NCBI GenBank assembly: GCA_022800935.1 | Contig: JAAWRH010000039.1 | Span: 1 to 32,897 of the forward strand | DNA length: 32,897 nt | Reading direction: 5' to 3' | From: Oscillospiraceae bacterium | Lineage (GTDB): Bacteria; Bacillota; Clostridia; Oscillospirales; Ruminococcaceae | Notes under the pieces: generated by a model | What the model was told of the DNA's origin: nothing | Databases searched by the model: none | What the model saw: the letters and a program-made list of their open reading frames with translations, nothing else | Made by a program: the position numbers and the translations under genes | Part shown: positions 8,363-16,225 of the stretch, one piece after another | How positions within the stretch are numbered: the first letter of the stretch is position 1 | How the letters are laid out: every line of letters begins with the position of its first letter

Positions 8363-9742
8363 TTATTTTCCAACACAAAACCGTTCAAACACCTGCTCTA
8401 TCACCACATCGGAAACCCGCTCCCCCGTCAGCTCCATCAAAGGGGAAACGGCGTCCTCTAGGCAGACGGAAACCGCGTCATAGGTGATGCCCAGCCGAAC
8501 CGCCTGGACCGCCTCCTCCAGGGCGTCCAACGAACGCTTGACACAGTCCCTCTGCCGTTCATTGGCCAGCATGGCGGCGGAATCGTCTATGCGGTTGAGC
8601 CCCAGGACACGGGGAATCATCTCCTCCAGCTTTTCCAATCCGCCGCCGCTGCGGGCGGACATGACCACAACGTTGGAGATTACCTTTCCAACCTCCACTT
8701 CCCAGGCCCGGCAGTCCTCCGGGGTGGCCGCGTCGTTTTTATTGAGGACAGCGATGACCGCCCTGCCCTCCATCAACCGGAGCAGCGAAAGATCCTCCTC
8801 CTCTATGGGGTGGGATAGGTCAAACACAGCCAGCACCAGGTCACTGCTCTCCATCCGCTTTCTGCTCCACTCCACTCCGATGGATTCCACCTTGTCCTCC
8901 GTCTGCCGCAGCCCGGCGGTATCCGCCAGCCGCAGCAGATATCCGCCCACCTGGACGCTCTCCTCAACGACGTCGCGGGTGGTTCCTGGGATATCGGTGA
9001 CGATGCTCCTTTCATACCGGGAAAGAAGGTTCATCAGGGTGGATTTTCCCACGTTGGGCTTTCCCACAATCGCCGTGTTGATTCCGTTCCGTATCAGCTT
9101 CCCAGAATCATACCCTTTGTATAATTTCTCTAACCTTTGGCGGCTGTGCTCCAGCCCGTCCTCCAGAGAAGCGGGGGTAAGCTCCTCCACATCCTCCTCC
9201 GGGTAATCCACCCACGCCGCCAGATGGGCGGCCTCCGCCACCAGGCTCTGCTGGACATTGAGGATTTCCCGGTACAAAGCTCCCTCCCTGCCTGCCAGGG
9301 CCGCCCTTGCCGCCCCTGCGGAACCGGCTTCAATCAGCTCGATGACCGCCTCCGCCTGGTCCAGGCTGAGCTTTCCGTTTAAAAACGCCCGCTTGGTAAA
9401 CTCCCCCGCCTCCGCCAAAACAGAGCCATGGGCCAGGACGGCGCGGAGGGTTCTCTCCATCAGGTACACGCCGCCGTGGCAGCTCAGCTCCACAACATCC
9501 TCTCCGGTATAGCTTCGGGGGGCGCGGTATACGACGGCGACCCCCTCGTCAATCGTTTCCGGGCCGTCGTGGATATGGCCGAAGGCGGCGGTATACCCCT
9601 TACGCCCTTCCAGGGGAATTCCGCTGACCGGGCGGAAGACAGCGCCGGCCACCGGGATGGCGTCCGGTCCGCTGATGCGGACCATCCCCACCCCGCTTGG
9701 GGTCAGCCCTGTAGCGATTGCCGCAATGGTTGTCTCTGTCAT
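8363..9742 (-). CDS. mnmE: tRNA modification GTPase MnmE (TrmE)
   Basis: A 459-aa GTPase that forms a complex with MnmG to modify U34 of certain tRNAs. The N-terminal tetrahydrofolate-binding domain begins ETTIAAIATGLTPSGVGMVRISGP. The inserted G domain shows GKPNVGKST (G1), TRDVVEE (G2), DTAGLRQTED (G3) and NKND (G4). The protein ends FERFCVGK, the conserved C-terminal F-C-[IV]-G-K with the catalytic-region Cys. Length matches the family (about 455 aa). An AAGGGGAAGG site precedes the ATG. Two small orphan genes flank it in the same operon. Confidence 0.97.
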   Translation of the reverse strand: MTETTIAAIATGLTPSGVGMVRISGPDAIPVAGAVFRPVSGIPLEGRKGYTAAFGHIHDGPETIDEGVAVVYRAPRSYTGEDVVELSCHGGVYLMERTLRAVLAHGSVLAEAGEFTKRAFLNGKLSLDQAEAVIELIEAGSAGAARAALAGREGALYREILNVQQSLVAEAAHLAAWVDYPEEDVEELTPASLEDGLEHSRQRLEKLYKGYDSGKLIRNGINTAIVGKPNVGKSTLMNLLSRYERSIVTDIPGTTRDVVEESVQVGGYLLRLADTAGLRQTEDKVESIGVEWSRKRMESSDLVLAVFDLSHPIEEEDLSLLRLMEGRAVIAVLNKNDAATPEDCRAWEVEVGKVISNVVVMSARSGGGLEKLEEMIPRVLGLNRIDDSAAMLANERQRDCVKRSLDALEEAVQAVRLGITYDAVSVCLEDAVSPLMELTGERVSDVVIEQVFERFCVGK

Positions 9743-9782
9743 TTTTTCCTTCCCCTTTCCCTCCTCAGCGTATATGACTGAC

Positions 9783-10055
9783 TCAAAAAAACGTCTCTAT
9801 TTGAATTTCCGGCCAAATAGACAGCAGCGGAGAATTTGACACAATCGCGTTTTCAATCAGCTCCTCTACACTGTTGAAACTCTGCTCTTTTTGATTGTCC
9901 CAGATAGAAACATACTTCTGGGATTTATGGCGGGAGATAAAATATTCTGCTCCATGAATTGAAAACTCCAATTCTCTTCCCCTGTCAATCAAATAAATCA
10001 GGGCAGACAGCGATTTGGTGCATTCAAACTCTTTAACGATGAAATCATGCAGCAT
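9783..10055 (-). CDS. Hypothetical protein, 90 aa
   Basis: A small protein starting MLHDFIVKEFECTKSLSALIYLIDRG. No family is recognised. It contains an alternating hydrophobic core suggestive of a beta-rich fold and no signal or membrane segment. AAGGAGG at 7 nt from the ATG strongly supports translation. Codon use is more AT-rich than in the adjacent mnmE and jag genes. It lies between the jag terminator and mnmE, so it could be the first gene of the mnmE operon. Acquisition into the operon is possible but not shown. Confidence 0.75.
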   Translation of the reverse strand: MLHDFIVKEFECTKSLSALIYLIDRGRELEFSIHGAEYFISRHKSQKYVSIWDNQKEQSFNSVEELIENAIVSNSPLLSIWPEIQIETFF

Positions 10056-10089
10056 AATATTCCTCCTTCAATCTCTGTTTCTTCCCTGC

Positions 10090-10126
10090 AAAAAGGGGAC
10101 GCTCCGTCTTCTCCCGGTACGTCCCC
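10090..10126 (-). terminator. Terminator after jag/khpB
   Basis: On the minus strand GGGGACG (10120-10126) pairs with CGTCCCC (10095-10101) across an 18-nt loop, followed by TTTTT (10094-10090). It lies just beyond the jag stop and ends the rpmH-rnpA-yidD-yidC-jag transcript. Confidence 0.65.
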
Positions 10127-10138
10127 CTCTCTATATAA

Positions 10139-10996
10139 TTACAGCTCTATTTTTGAATATAAGGGCTTGTCCCTGTCCTCGTTGATGTTTGCTCTCGCCG
10201 CTCCAGTCTCTCCTGGCTTTTGGGCCTCAGCCTTGGTATCCGATACAGCTGTGCTCTCTTCACCGGCTGCACTCTGGTTATCCTTCCAATAGCCTTTTCG
10301 CTCTCTGTCCCCATATCTGGACCGCCTTCCTTCTCCGCCGTCCCTGGAACGCCCCCTACCGCCGGAGGGCTTCCTCGGCGCTGTTGAGCTTATCACAATT
10401 CTCCGGTTGGGCTCCCCCCCAATGGAGGAGGACGTCGCCCCCGGCACCTGCTGGACCGCCGCGTGGATGATCCGTCTCTCATAGGGGTTCATGGGCTCCA
10501 AAGTACTGGAACGTCCGGTACGGACCGCGTTGTTGGCCAGCTTCTTTGCCAGCTCCTCCAGGGTCTTTTCCCGTTTCTCCCGGTAGTTGCCGCTGTCCAG
10601 GGTGATGCGGAAGTAGTCCCCTTCCAGCTTGTTGGCCACCAGGCCGGAAAGATACTGGAGCGCGTCCAGCGTCTCTCCCCTGCGGCCTATCACGACGCCC
10701 AGTCCGTCCCCGCTCAGGGTCAGCAGCGCGCCCTGCTCCTCTTCCTTGATATCAATCTCCACATTTGGAAAGCCCATCGCAGCCAGAACCTCCCGGAGAT
10801 ATTCCGCCGCCCGTGCGGATTTGCTGTATTCCTTGTACACCCGTACCTTTGCCATGGATGCTCCGAAGCCCAAAAATCCCTTCTTAGGCATTTCCAATAC
10901 CTCATATTGGACCTCATCAGAGCTCAGGCCCAATTTCTCACAAGCCGCTTCAATCGCCTGTTCCACAGTTTTTCCTGTTTCGATCTGTTCCTTCAT
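10139..10996 (-). CDS. khpB: RNA-binding protein Jag/KhpB (SpoIIIJ-associated)
   Basis: A 285-aa RNA-binding protein. An N-terminal Jag domain (VEQAIEAACEKLGL...PKKGFLGFG) is followed by a KH domain with GVVIGRRGETLDALQYL and an R3H domain with NPYERRIIHAAVQ. KhpB proteins bind RNA broadly and influence cell division and elongation in Gram-positives. The C-terminal 80 residues are a low-complexity tail rich in Arg, Gly, Ser and Glu, longer than usual. Start 10996 is chosen because GGAGGTG stands 9 nt before it; ATGs at 11014 and 11044 are less well placed. It follows yidC by about 65 bp, the standard order. Confidence 0.93.
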   Translation of the reverse strand: MKEQIETGKTVEQAIEAACEKLGLSSDEVQYEVLEMPKKGFLGFGASMAKVRVYKEYSKSARAAEYLREVLAAMGFPNVEIDIKEEEQGALLTLSGDGLGVVIGRRGETLDALQYLSGLVANKLEGDYFRITLDSGNYREKREKTLEELAKKLANNAVRTGRSSTLEPMNPYERRIIHAAVQQVPGATSSSIGGEPNRRIVISSTAPRKPSGGRGRSRDGGEGRRSRYGDRERKGYWKDNQSAAGEESTAVSDTKAEAQKPGETGAARANINEDRDKPLYSKIEL

Positions 10997-11062
10997 CAAG
11001 GTAAACACCTCCATTTTGACCTTTTTAAGGCCCCTTTCTGTCATTTTGCGCTTTTGAGGGAA

Positions 11063-12226
11063 TCATCTCAGGTCGTCGTCCGTGACCTCCACGTATTCCT
11101 CCCCATATTTTTCCGCATCCCGCTTGCGAGCCGCCGCTAGCTTCATGCGGTTGATTTCTTTTGCAGTCATACCCCGTTTGACTGTTTCTTCATCTGGGGC
11201 CTTAATTTCCTCTGCCGCCTGGTCCTTTTTCTTTTTCCCCTTGGATGCCTGGGCCGCAGCCTCTACCTCCGCCTGGTACTCCGCCATTTCTTGGCGGGCT
11301 TTCTTTCTATTTTCCAGGCGCTCCTTCCGTTCCGCTTCTTCTAAAGCCGCCTGCTCCGCACGAGCCTTTTCCGCCATCTCCTGGGGATTAAACTTCTTGT
11401 TCATGTACATGCTCTGTCCATAGGAGAGAACATTGGAAATCAGCCAGTATAGACCGACACCTGCCGGTATCTGGAAGCTGAAGATCAGAGAGAACAGCGG
11501 CATAACGTACATAATGCCCTTCATCATACCCCCGCTTTCGCCTGCGGCGGTGGTTTCTGTCTGCTTCATGGATTGAATCGAAATCAAAAAGGATGTTGCG
11601 CCGGAAAGGAGCGGTATGATGATCAGCGGCGTCAGCGTCATGGTGGGAACCGCTGTCAGATCCAGCCCAAAAAAGGACATGTTAAACTGGGATATCCTTT
11701 GAATCTGCTCCGGGGAAAGCAGGGAGCTGAACAGCTCTGGCTGAAGCTTTACCCCCTGAATGATACTAATCTGCGGCATGGAGGCGTTTACTAAGATTCC
11801 CTCCATTCCCCTTGCAATTTCCAATCCCTGCTCAATCACTTCCTTGGAAAGCCTTATGATGTGGGTGAGAGGGTTATATACAACATTGATCAAGCCAAAC
11901 AAAATGGGAAACTGAATAAAAAGGGGAAGGCATCCGCTCATGGGATTGTAGCCCTCATCCTGATACAGCTTCATCATTTCCTCGTTCAGCTTTTCCTTAT
12001 TATTGGCGTATTTCTTTTGAATATTGTCCAGCTTTGGTTTAATCAAGGCCATCTTTACACTGGACTTCTGCTGCTTCAGTGTCATTGGGAACATAAGCGC
12101 CTTAGAGACAAAGGTGAAAAAGATCAGCGCAACACCGTAGTTTCTGAAAATCTGGTACCCCAGCCACATCACCCAGCCTAAGGGCCAGCCTATTATCTCC
12201 GATATAAATCCCATATAATCATCCAT
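11063..12226 (-). CDS. yidC: Membrane protein insertase YidC/Oxa1 (SpoIIIJ type)
   Basis: A 387-aa integral membrane insertase that inserts and folds proteins with or without Sec. Membrane segments are visible at about residues 13-45 (GWVMWLGYQIF...VALIFFTFVSKALMFPMT), 98-115 (CLPLFIQFPILFGLI), 200-220 and 238-265. The signature GCLPLFIQFPILFGLI and the positively charged first cytoplasmic loop (KQQKSSVKMALIKPKL) are typical. There is no lipobox or cleaved signal, as in Clostridia. The C-terminal 120 residues form a highly charged coiled-coil tail (EKARAEQAALEEAERKE...). The ribosome-binding site before ATG 12226 is weak (GCGGCGGA). Confidence 0.95.
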   Translation of the reverse strand: MDDYMGFISEIIGWPLGWVMWLGYQIFRNYGVALIFFTFVSKALMFPMTLKQQKSSVKMALIKPKLDNIQKKYANNKEKLNEEMMKLYQDEGYNPMSGCLPLFIQFPILFGLINVVYNPLTHIIRLSKEVIEQGLEIARGMEGILVNASMPQISIIQGVKLQPELFSSLLSPEQIQRISQFNMSFFGLDLTAVPTMTLTPLIIIPLLSGATSFLISIQSMKQTETTAAGESGGMMKGIMYVMPLFSLIFSFQIPAGVGLYWLISNVLSYGQSMYMNKKFNPQEMAEKARAEQAALEEAERKERLENRKKARQEMAEYQAEVEAAAQASKGKKKKDQAAEEIKAPDEETVKRGMTAKEINRMKLAAARKRDAEKYGEEYVEVTDDDLR

Positions 12227-12411
12227 TCCGCCGCAACGCGGCTGATTTTCCGTTTTTCCTTGTTTTTTCTCTTTTTATCAAAACGCGCCCCCATGGGTCT
12301 TTTCCCCATTGAGGAACGCCTCTCTCCCGTCCGTCTGCCCATTCGGGGACAGACACAAAACACGGGCACAAAATTCTGAACAAGACGGCAAACACGTCTT
12401 TTTTCGCCGTT

Positions 12412-12690
12412 TCACATATTTTTCTTCTGATTTTCGGGGCTCCTGAACCTTCGCAGAAAGGGAATCGCATCGGTCCATTTGTCCGGTACGCGGTCAATGC
12501 CGCCGCTGCACATGGGATTGCAGCGCATCACCCGCCAAAGCGCCAGAACACCGCCCCTTGCCGCCCCATACCTGCCTATGGCCTGGGCCGCATAATGGGA
12601 GCAGCTGGGGTAAAACCGGCAGCAGGGGGGCTTGAGGGGAGATATCCACCTTTGATACCCCCGGATTAGCCACAGCATAAGCTTTTTCAT
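12412..12690 (-). CDS. yidD: Membrane protein insertion efficiency factor YidD
   Basis: A 92-aa small membrane-associated protein that assists YidC-dependent insertion. It carries the family core with [14 protein letters not shown] (C-x-F-x-P-S-C-S-x-Y-A) and [15 protein letters not shown]. The amphipathic N-terminus is [18 protein letters not shown]. The start at 12690 lies 4 nt after the rnpA stop and has GCGGGAG upstream; a longer start inside rnpA would add a non-conserved extension. A 185-bp spacer without recognisable features separates it from yidC. Confidence 0.95.
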   Translation of the reverse strand: MKKLMLWLIRGYQRWISPLKPPCCRFYPSCSHYAAQAIGRYGAARGGVLALWRVMRCNPMCSGGIDRVPDKWTDAIPFLRRFRSPENQKKNM

Positions 12691-12694
12691 GTTT

Positions 12695-13108
12695 TCATGA
12701 CTCCCGCTTTCTCTCCGGCATAGTTTTCTTTTTCCGGCTCTGTGCCGCCCGTTCACGGGCCCCTTCCCCAGTCAAAAGAGCCAGCTGACGGACCATAACG
12801 TCCCTCACTTCATTCATCTTGACATGTACCGTCCGGCTGCGTGCCACAAATACAATGTCCCAGCCTCCGGAGATTTCGCCTGCGGCCTCCCGGAAGGCCG
12901 CGCGGATCACCCGCTTGGCCCGATTGCGTTCCACAGCACAGCCAATTCGCTTGCTGGCGGAGATTCCATACCGTATCGTTCCCTCCCGATTTCGCTGGAC
13001 ATACGTCACCAGTAAGGGGTGAGCCTGAAATCTGCCTTTACTGTACAGCCGCCGGAATATCCGGTTTTCCTTTATTACCTGAACTGCGGCCACGCCAACC
13101 TCCGGCAT
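12695..13108 (-). CDS. rnpA: Ribonuclease P protein component
   Basis: A 137-aa basic protein subunit of RNase P, which matures the 5' ends of tRNAs together with the RNA subunit. The RNR signature reads [23 protein letters not shown]. The N-terminal [14 protein letters not shown] matches the family start. ATG 13108 has GGAGG at 7 nt. Compared with a typical 115-120 aa, it has a slightly longer N-terminus and a basic C-terminal tail ([20 protein letters not shown]). The neighbouring order rpmH-rnpA-yidD-yidC is the conserved arrangement. Confidence 0.96.
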   Translation of the reverse strand: MPEVGVAAVQVIKENRIFRRLYSKGRFQAHPLLVTYVQRNREGTIRYGISASKRIGCAVERNRAKRVIRAAFREAAGEISGGWDIVFVARSRTVHVKMNEVRDVMVRQLALLTGEGARERAAQSRKKKTMPERKRES

Positions 13109-13286
13109 CCGACACCCTCCATCGCCTGTAAAAAATCCATTTCAAATAAACAAATAGGGAAGCTGCCCCACGGCAATCCGAAAGCCAAGGCCTCCAGTGA
13201 ATACAGCCTGGCGAGCCGACAGTGACCTGACAGGCTTAAGGGGTTATCCCAAGCTATATTCACCTTCTGGATAAAGCCATGGAAAA

Positions 13287-13301
13287 GCGGCAGAACGCCG
13301 C
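13287..13301 (-). terminator. Short GC hairpin after rpmH, possible attenuator
   Basis: On the minus strand GCGGC-GTTCT-GCCGC is followed by TTTTCC, about 9 nt beyond the rpmH stop. The 5-bp stem is short. It could act as a partial terminator lowering rnpA expression relative to rpmH, as is seen for this gene pair elsewhere. The rpmH-rnpA spacer (13109-13309) shows nothing else clear. Confidence 0.35.
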
Positions 13302-13309
13302 CCGCCCAA

Positions 13310-13444
13310 TCAGTGGGAAAGACGTGCGCGGCCCCTTGCGCGGCGGCGCGCCAAAACCTTGCGGCCGTTCTTGGTAGACATCCTCTTGCGGAAGCCATGC
13401 TCCTTTTTCCGCTGTATCTTTTTTGGCTGATATGTCCGAATCAT
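13310..13444 (-). CDS. rpmH: 50S ribosomal protein L34
   Basis: A 44-aa ribosomal protein of the large subunit. Its sequence begins [19 protein letters not shown] and ends [13 protein letters not shown], the full L34 family pattern. The start at 13444 has GGGAGG spaced 8 nt upstream. It is the first gene of the left-arm operon and is preceded by a TTGCAA-17-TAAAAT promoter. It is short enough to be missed by size filters; overlapping longer frames here are not genes. Confidence 0.97.
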   Translation of the reverse strand: MIRTYQPKKIQRKKEHGFRKRMSTKNGRKVLARRRARGRARLSH

Positions 13445-13602
13445 CTTTCTTCCTCCCTTCCATATCTCTTAGAATCCCTCTGAATAAACCCGCGTATTGG
13501 ATTTGATCAGCGGTCCCTTGGCGGCGGTGTTGACCGGGTTTGCCTGCTGGGAAAGGCGGCTCCGGAGACAGAAAAATCCCCGGACATCCGCACACAACAC
13601 TT

Positions 13603-13631
13603 ATTTTACCCGATTTCCCTCTGTTTTGCAA
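13603..13631 (-). promoter_or_regulatory. rpmH promoter
   Basis: On the minus strand TTGCAA (13631-13626), a 17-bp spacer and TAAAAT (13608-13603) precede rpmH by about 160 bp. The hexamers and spacing are identical to those of the putative dnaA promoter on the opposite strand. The rpmH-dnaA spacer (13445-14029) holds both promoters plus the dnaA leader repeat. Confidence 0.6.
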
Positions 13632-13886
13632 TCATTTCTTTAGAAAAAGCGGAGAAAACCCACCTGAAACGCCGCTTTCCGGATTTCTGTGACAAATTTG
13701 GGGTTGAAAGATTACTGGAATACAGCAATATGCCCAAATTCTAAAGAACTTCCCCGTCCTACGCAAAGCATCTTCCAACCAAATTACCCCCTGTTCCCCA
13801 CTGCGGCTCAATGTCCCTTCTCCGAATTTCATCCCAAACGCTGCAACTATTTTCTGCTTTTTGTCTGTTTTTGGCTGTTGAAAACC

Positions 13887-13915
13887 TTGCAATCCCATCT
13901 GACCTATGATAAAAT
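13887..13915 (+). promoter_or_regulatory. dnaA promoter
   Basis: TTGCAA, 17 bp, TAAAAT. A start site near 13922 would give a leader of about 110 nt containing the whole inverted repeat at 13927-14002. CTGTTGAAAA at 13875-13884 abuts the -35 box and is a candidate operator. Confidence 0.6.
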
Positions 13916-13926
13916 AGATACGTCAG

Positions 13927-14002
13927 CAACCTGTTGAAAACTTGTGAATTCACGTTAGTTAAACGTTGATTCAACACTTTCAACCAACTTTTCAACAGGT
14001 TG
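13927..14002 (+). repeat. Inverted repeat in the dnaA leader
   Basis: CAACCTGTTGAAAA (13927-13940) and its perfect complement TTTTCAACAGGTTG (13989-14002) are separated by 48 bp. That spacer contains the palindrome GTGAATTCAC (13944-13953). The right arm ends about 15 nt before the dnaA ribosome-binding site GGAGG (14017-14021). The arms could bind a regulator (TTTTCAACA is two mismatches from a DnaA box) or pair in the mRNA. Confidence 0.65.
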
Positions 14003-14029
14003 ACAAACACGATGCCGGAGGATACAAAC

Positions 14030-15412
14030 ATGGAATCCCTAGACGAGATTTTCAACAAGGTCTGTGAATACTGCATCGATAATAAGCTGATTACCCAGGT
14101 GGCATATGCAACCTGGCTGAATCAGGTTGTGCTGCAGAACATGGAGGACAACTACTCGACCGCGATTCTGATTGTGAAATCAGATTTTACCAAGTCCCTG
14201 ATCGATCAGAAGCTGAAGGACAAGCTTGCCATTGGGTTTGAAAACGTGCTGGGCTTTCCGGTTGACATCCAAATATACAGTGAGACAGGTAAGCAGCGCC
14301 CTGTCCACGACGAGAAAACGCTTACGGCAAAGGGCGGACTGGCCAAGGAGCTGACTGAGGGGGAGGATGCGCTCTATGTCCCGGCAGACAAGGAAGGGGA
14401 ATACGAGTACACCTTCTCTACCTTCATTGTTGGCCCCTCCAATAAGTTTGCCCATGCAGCGTCTATGGCAGTGGCGTCTAACCCCGCCAAGGCATATAAT
14501 CCCTTGTTTATATATGGGGGCTCCGGACTGGGGAAGACCCATCTGCTGCTGGCAATCGGCAACGAGATTGCCCAGCGCCAGCCGGGGACAAACGTGGTAT
14601 ATGCCAAAAGCGAGGACTTTACCAACGAGCTGATAGACTCCATCGCCAAGGAGACCACCAAGGAATTCCACGACAAGTACCGTATGGCGGATGTACTGCT
14701 GATGGACGACATTCAGTTTATCGGCGGCAAGGAGAGCACCCAGGAGGAGTTCTTCCACACCTTCAACACCCTTTACCAGGCGGGAAAACAGATTGTCCTG
14801 ACCTCCGACCGACCGCCGAAGGAGATTAAGACCTTGGAGGACCGGCTGCGGACCCGTTTTGAATGGGGACTGCTGGCCGACATACAGCCGCCGGATTTTG
14901 AGACACGGGTGGCAATCATCCGAAGAAAGGCGGAGCTGCTGAACCTGAACATGCCTGACGAGGTGGCAGATTACATTGCCAACCGGCTGAAGAACAACAT
15001 CCGCCAACTGGAGGGCACGGTAAAGAAGCTGAAGGCGTTTCAGGCGGTGATGAGCACGCCGGTGACGATTATGGCGGCCCAGAACGCCATACGTGATATT
15101 CTCAACGACAACCAGCCAGTACCGGTGACGGTGGAGCGGATTATTGCGGAGGTGGCGCGGACCTGTTCGGTGACACCCCAGGACATCAGGTCCACCAAGC
15201 GGGCGGCGCAGATATCTACAGCGCGGCAGGCGGCGGTATATATCGTGAGGGATATCACCCAGATGTCCATGTCGGCAATCGGTACCGAATTTGGCGGAAG
15301 GGATCATTCCACGATTGTCTATGCAATCCAGCAGGTAGAGGCGAAGATGCAGGACAATCCGAAGTACCGGGCCATGATAGAGGATATTATCAAAAACATC
15401 AGGGACAGCTAA
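14030..15412 (+). CDS. dnaA: Chromosomal replication initiator DnaA
   Basis: A 460-aa AAA+ initiator that binds DnaA boxes and melts the origin. Domain I spans about residues 1-85 (MESLDEIFNKVCEYC...). After a linker, the AAA+ domain shows Walker A GGSGLGKT (163-170), Walker B LLMDDIQF (223-230), sensor LTSDRPPKEI and the Arg-finger region RLRTRFEWGL. Domain IV ends with the DnaA signature region AIGTEFGGRDHSTIVYAI. The start at 14030 has GGAGG at 8 nt; ATG 14012 and TTG 14000 are upstream alternatives without a site. It is the first gene of the right arm; its promoter faces rpmH. Confidence 0.97.
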   Translation: MESLDEIFNKVCEYCIDNKLITQVAYATWLNQVVLQNMEDNYSTAILIVKSDFTKSLIDQKLKDKLAIGFENVLGFPVDIQIYSETGKQRPVHDEKTLTAKGGLAKELTEGEDALYVPADKEGEYEYTFSTFIVGPSNKFAHAASMAVASNPAKAYNPLFIYGGSGLGKTHLLLAIGNEIAQRQPGTNVVYAKSEDFTNELIDSIAKETTKEFHDKYRMADVLLMDDIQFIGGKESTQEEFFHTFNTLYQAGKQIVLTSDRPPKEIKTLEDRLRTRFEWGLLADIQPPDFETRVAIIRRKAELLNLNMPDEVADYIANRLKNNIRQLEGTVKKLKAFQAVMSTPVTIMAAQNAIRDILNDNQPVPVTVERIIAEVARTCSVTPQDIRSTKRAAQISTARQAAVYIVRDITQMSMSAIGTEFGGRDHSTIVYAIQQVEAKMQDNPKYRAMIEDIIKNIRDS

Positions 15413-15852
15413 TCGCCTGTCCGAGTGAAAAATCCATATATCCAGTACATCCCCGAAGTGGTGAAGAAGCCACTGTGAAATTCTGTGGAAACCAAAAGGC
15501 GGTTCCCGGTTCCCTCCGCCGCGATGCCCAAAACATAGGTTGTGGAAAAAGAATCCCCATTTTCCGTTTCAACCTTTTCACAGGGGGCACGGCGGACTTG
15601 AAATCAGCCAAAGGTTTTCCGTATTTTTATCAACCCTTTTCAAACAATCAACCGCATCTTTCCGTGCAAAGTCAAAATCGCCGGTATTTCTTCCACATTC
15701 CAAACAAAGACTTCACGGAGACGCTGGAAAAATAAGGCCGCTTTTTTCCGGTGATTATCAGGGTTTGCGGAGATATTCACAAGTTCACCGCCCCTATTAC
15801 TATTACTAAAATAAGTTTCTCTTCTTTTCTTTCTATTCAGCCGCCAGCGGCT
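15413..15852. other. oriC, dnaA-dnaN intergenic origin region
   Basis: The dnaA-dnaN spacer (15413-16225) has no convincing gene. It carries degenerate DnaA boxes: TGTGGAAAC (15484-15492), TGTGGAAAA (15541-15549, one mismatch), CTTTTCACA (15574-15582), TCTTCCACA (15689-15697) and ATATTCACA (15773-15781, one mismatch). These lead into a trinucleotide array and a pyrimidine-rich tract. A GC hairpin (AGCCGC-CA-GCGGCT, 15839-15852) closes the region. Gene context and strand switch support this as the origin. Confidence 0.75.
15773..15808 (+). other. Basal unwinding element with DnaA-trios
   Basis: DnaA-box-like ATATTCACA (15773-15781) is followed by a GC-rich spacer (GTTCACCGCC) and five trinucleotides CTA-TTA-CTA-TTA-CTA (15794-15808). 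This matches the DnaA box, GC spacer and DnaA-trio architecture (3'-[G/A]AT-5' repeats on the complementary strand) known from Bacillus origins. Confidence 0.7.
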
Positions 15853-15976
15853 ATTGCTTTTACTCTTTCGAAACAAGATGACGCAAGAAATTCGTCATAA
15901 AGAGGACTTGGAAAGTATATTTATACATTCTCGAAACGAAAATTCTCAAATTGCAGCTGGAAGTCAATGCGGTTAT

Positions 15977-16020
15977 CCCTGCCCGGAGGACGTATTCTTT
16001 GGGCAGGGCATTTTTTATTT
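15977..16020 (+). terminator. Terminator-like hairpin between oriC and dnaN
   Basis: CCCTGCCC (15977-15984) pairs with GGGCAGGG (16001-16008) across a 16-nt loop, followed by CATTTTTTATTTT. It would end plus-strand transcripts coming from dnaA or from the origin before dnaN. Confidence 0.6.
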
Positions 16021-16085
16021 TGCCAATTTGCCAAACTACATGCCGCAGAGCCCCAAAAGTTCTATGGTTTAACTGCCAACTTTTT

Positions 16086-16114
16086 TTGACGAATGAATGT
16101 TTTTGTGGTATAAT
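16086..16114 (+). promoter_or_regulatory. dnaN promoter
   Basis: TTGACG, 17 bp, TATAAT: a near-consensus sigma-70/SigA promoter. It lies just after the terminator and gives a leader of about 105 nt before the dnaN ATG. dnaN and following genes are thus transcribed independently of dnaA. Confidence 0.8.
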
Positions 16115-16225
16115 AATATGAAGTCTGACGGCCCCCGGACAAGCCGCGCCGTTAAAAAACAAAACATTTTCAGATGCTCCCTCACTTACCCCGCACAATG
16201 TTTTAAAGAGGTGACAAAAGACAAA

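Noticed and set aside
13075-13631. Longer frames overlapping rpmH
   Set aside because: Only the 44-codon frame gives L34; the others are frame shadows.
15854-16072. 72-codon frame in the origin spacer
   Set aside because: Runs through the terminator hairpin and has no convincing ribosome-binding site; treated as non-coding.
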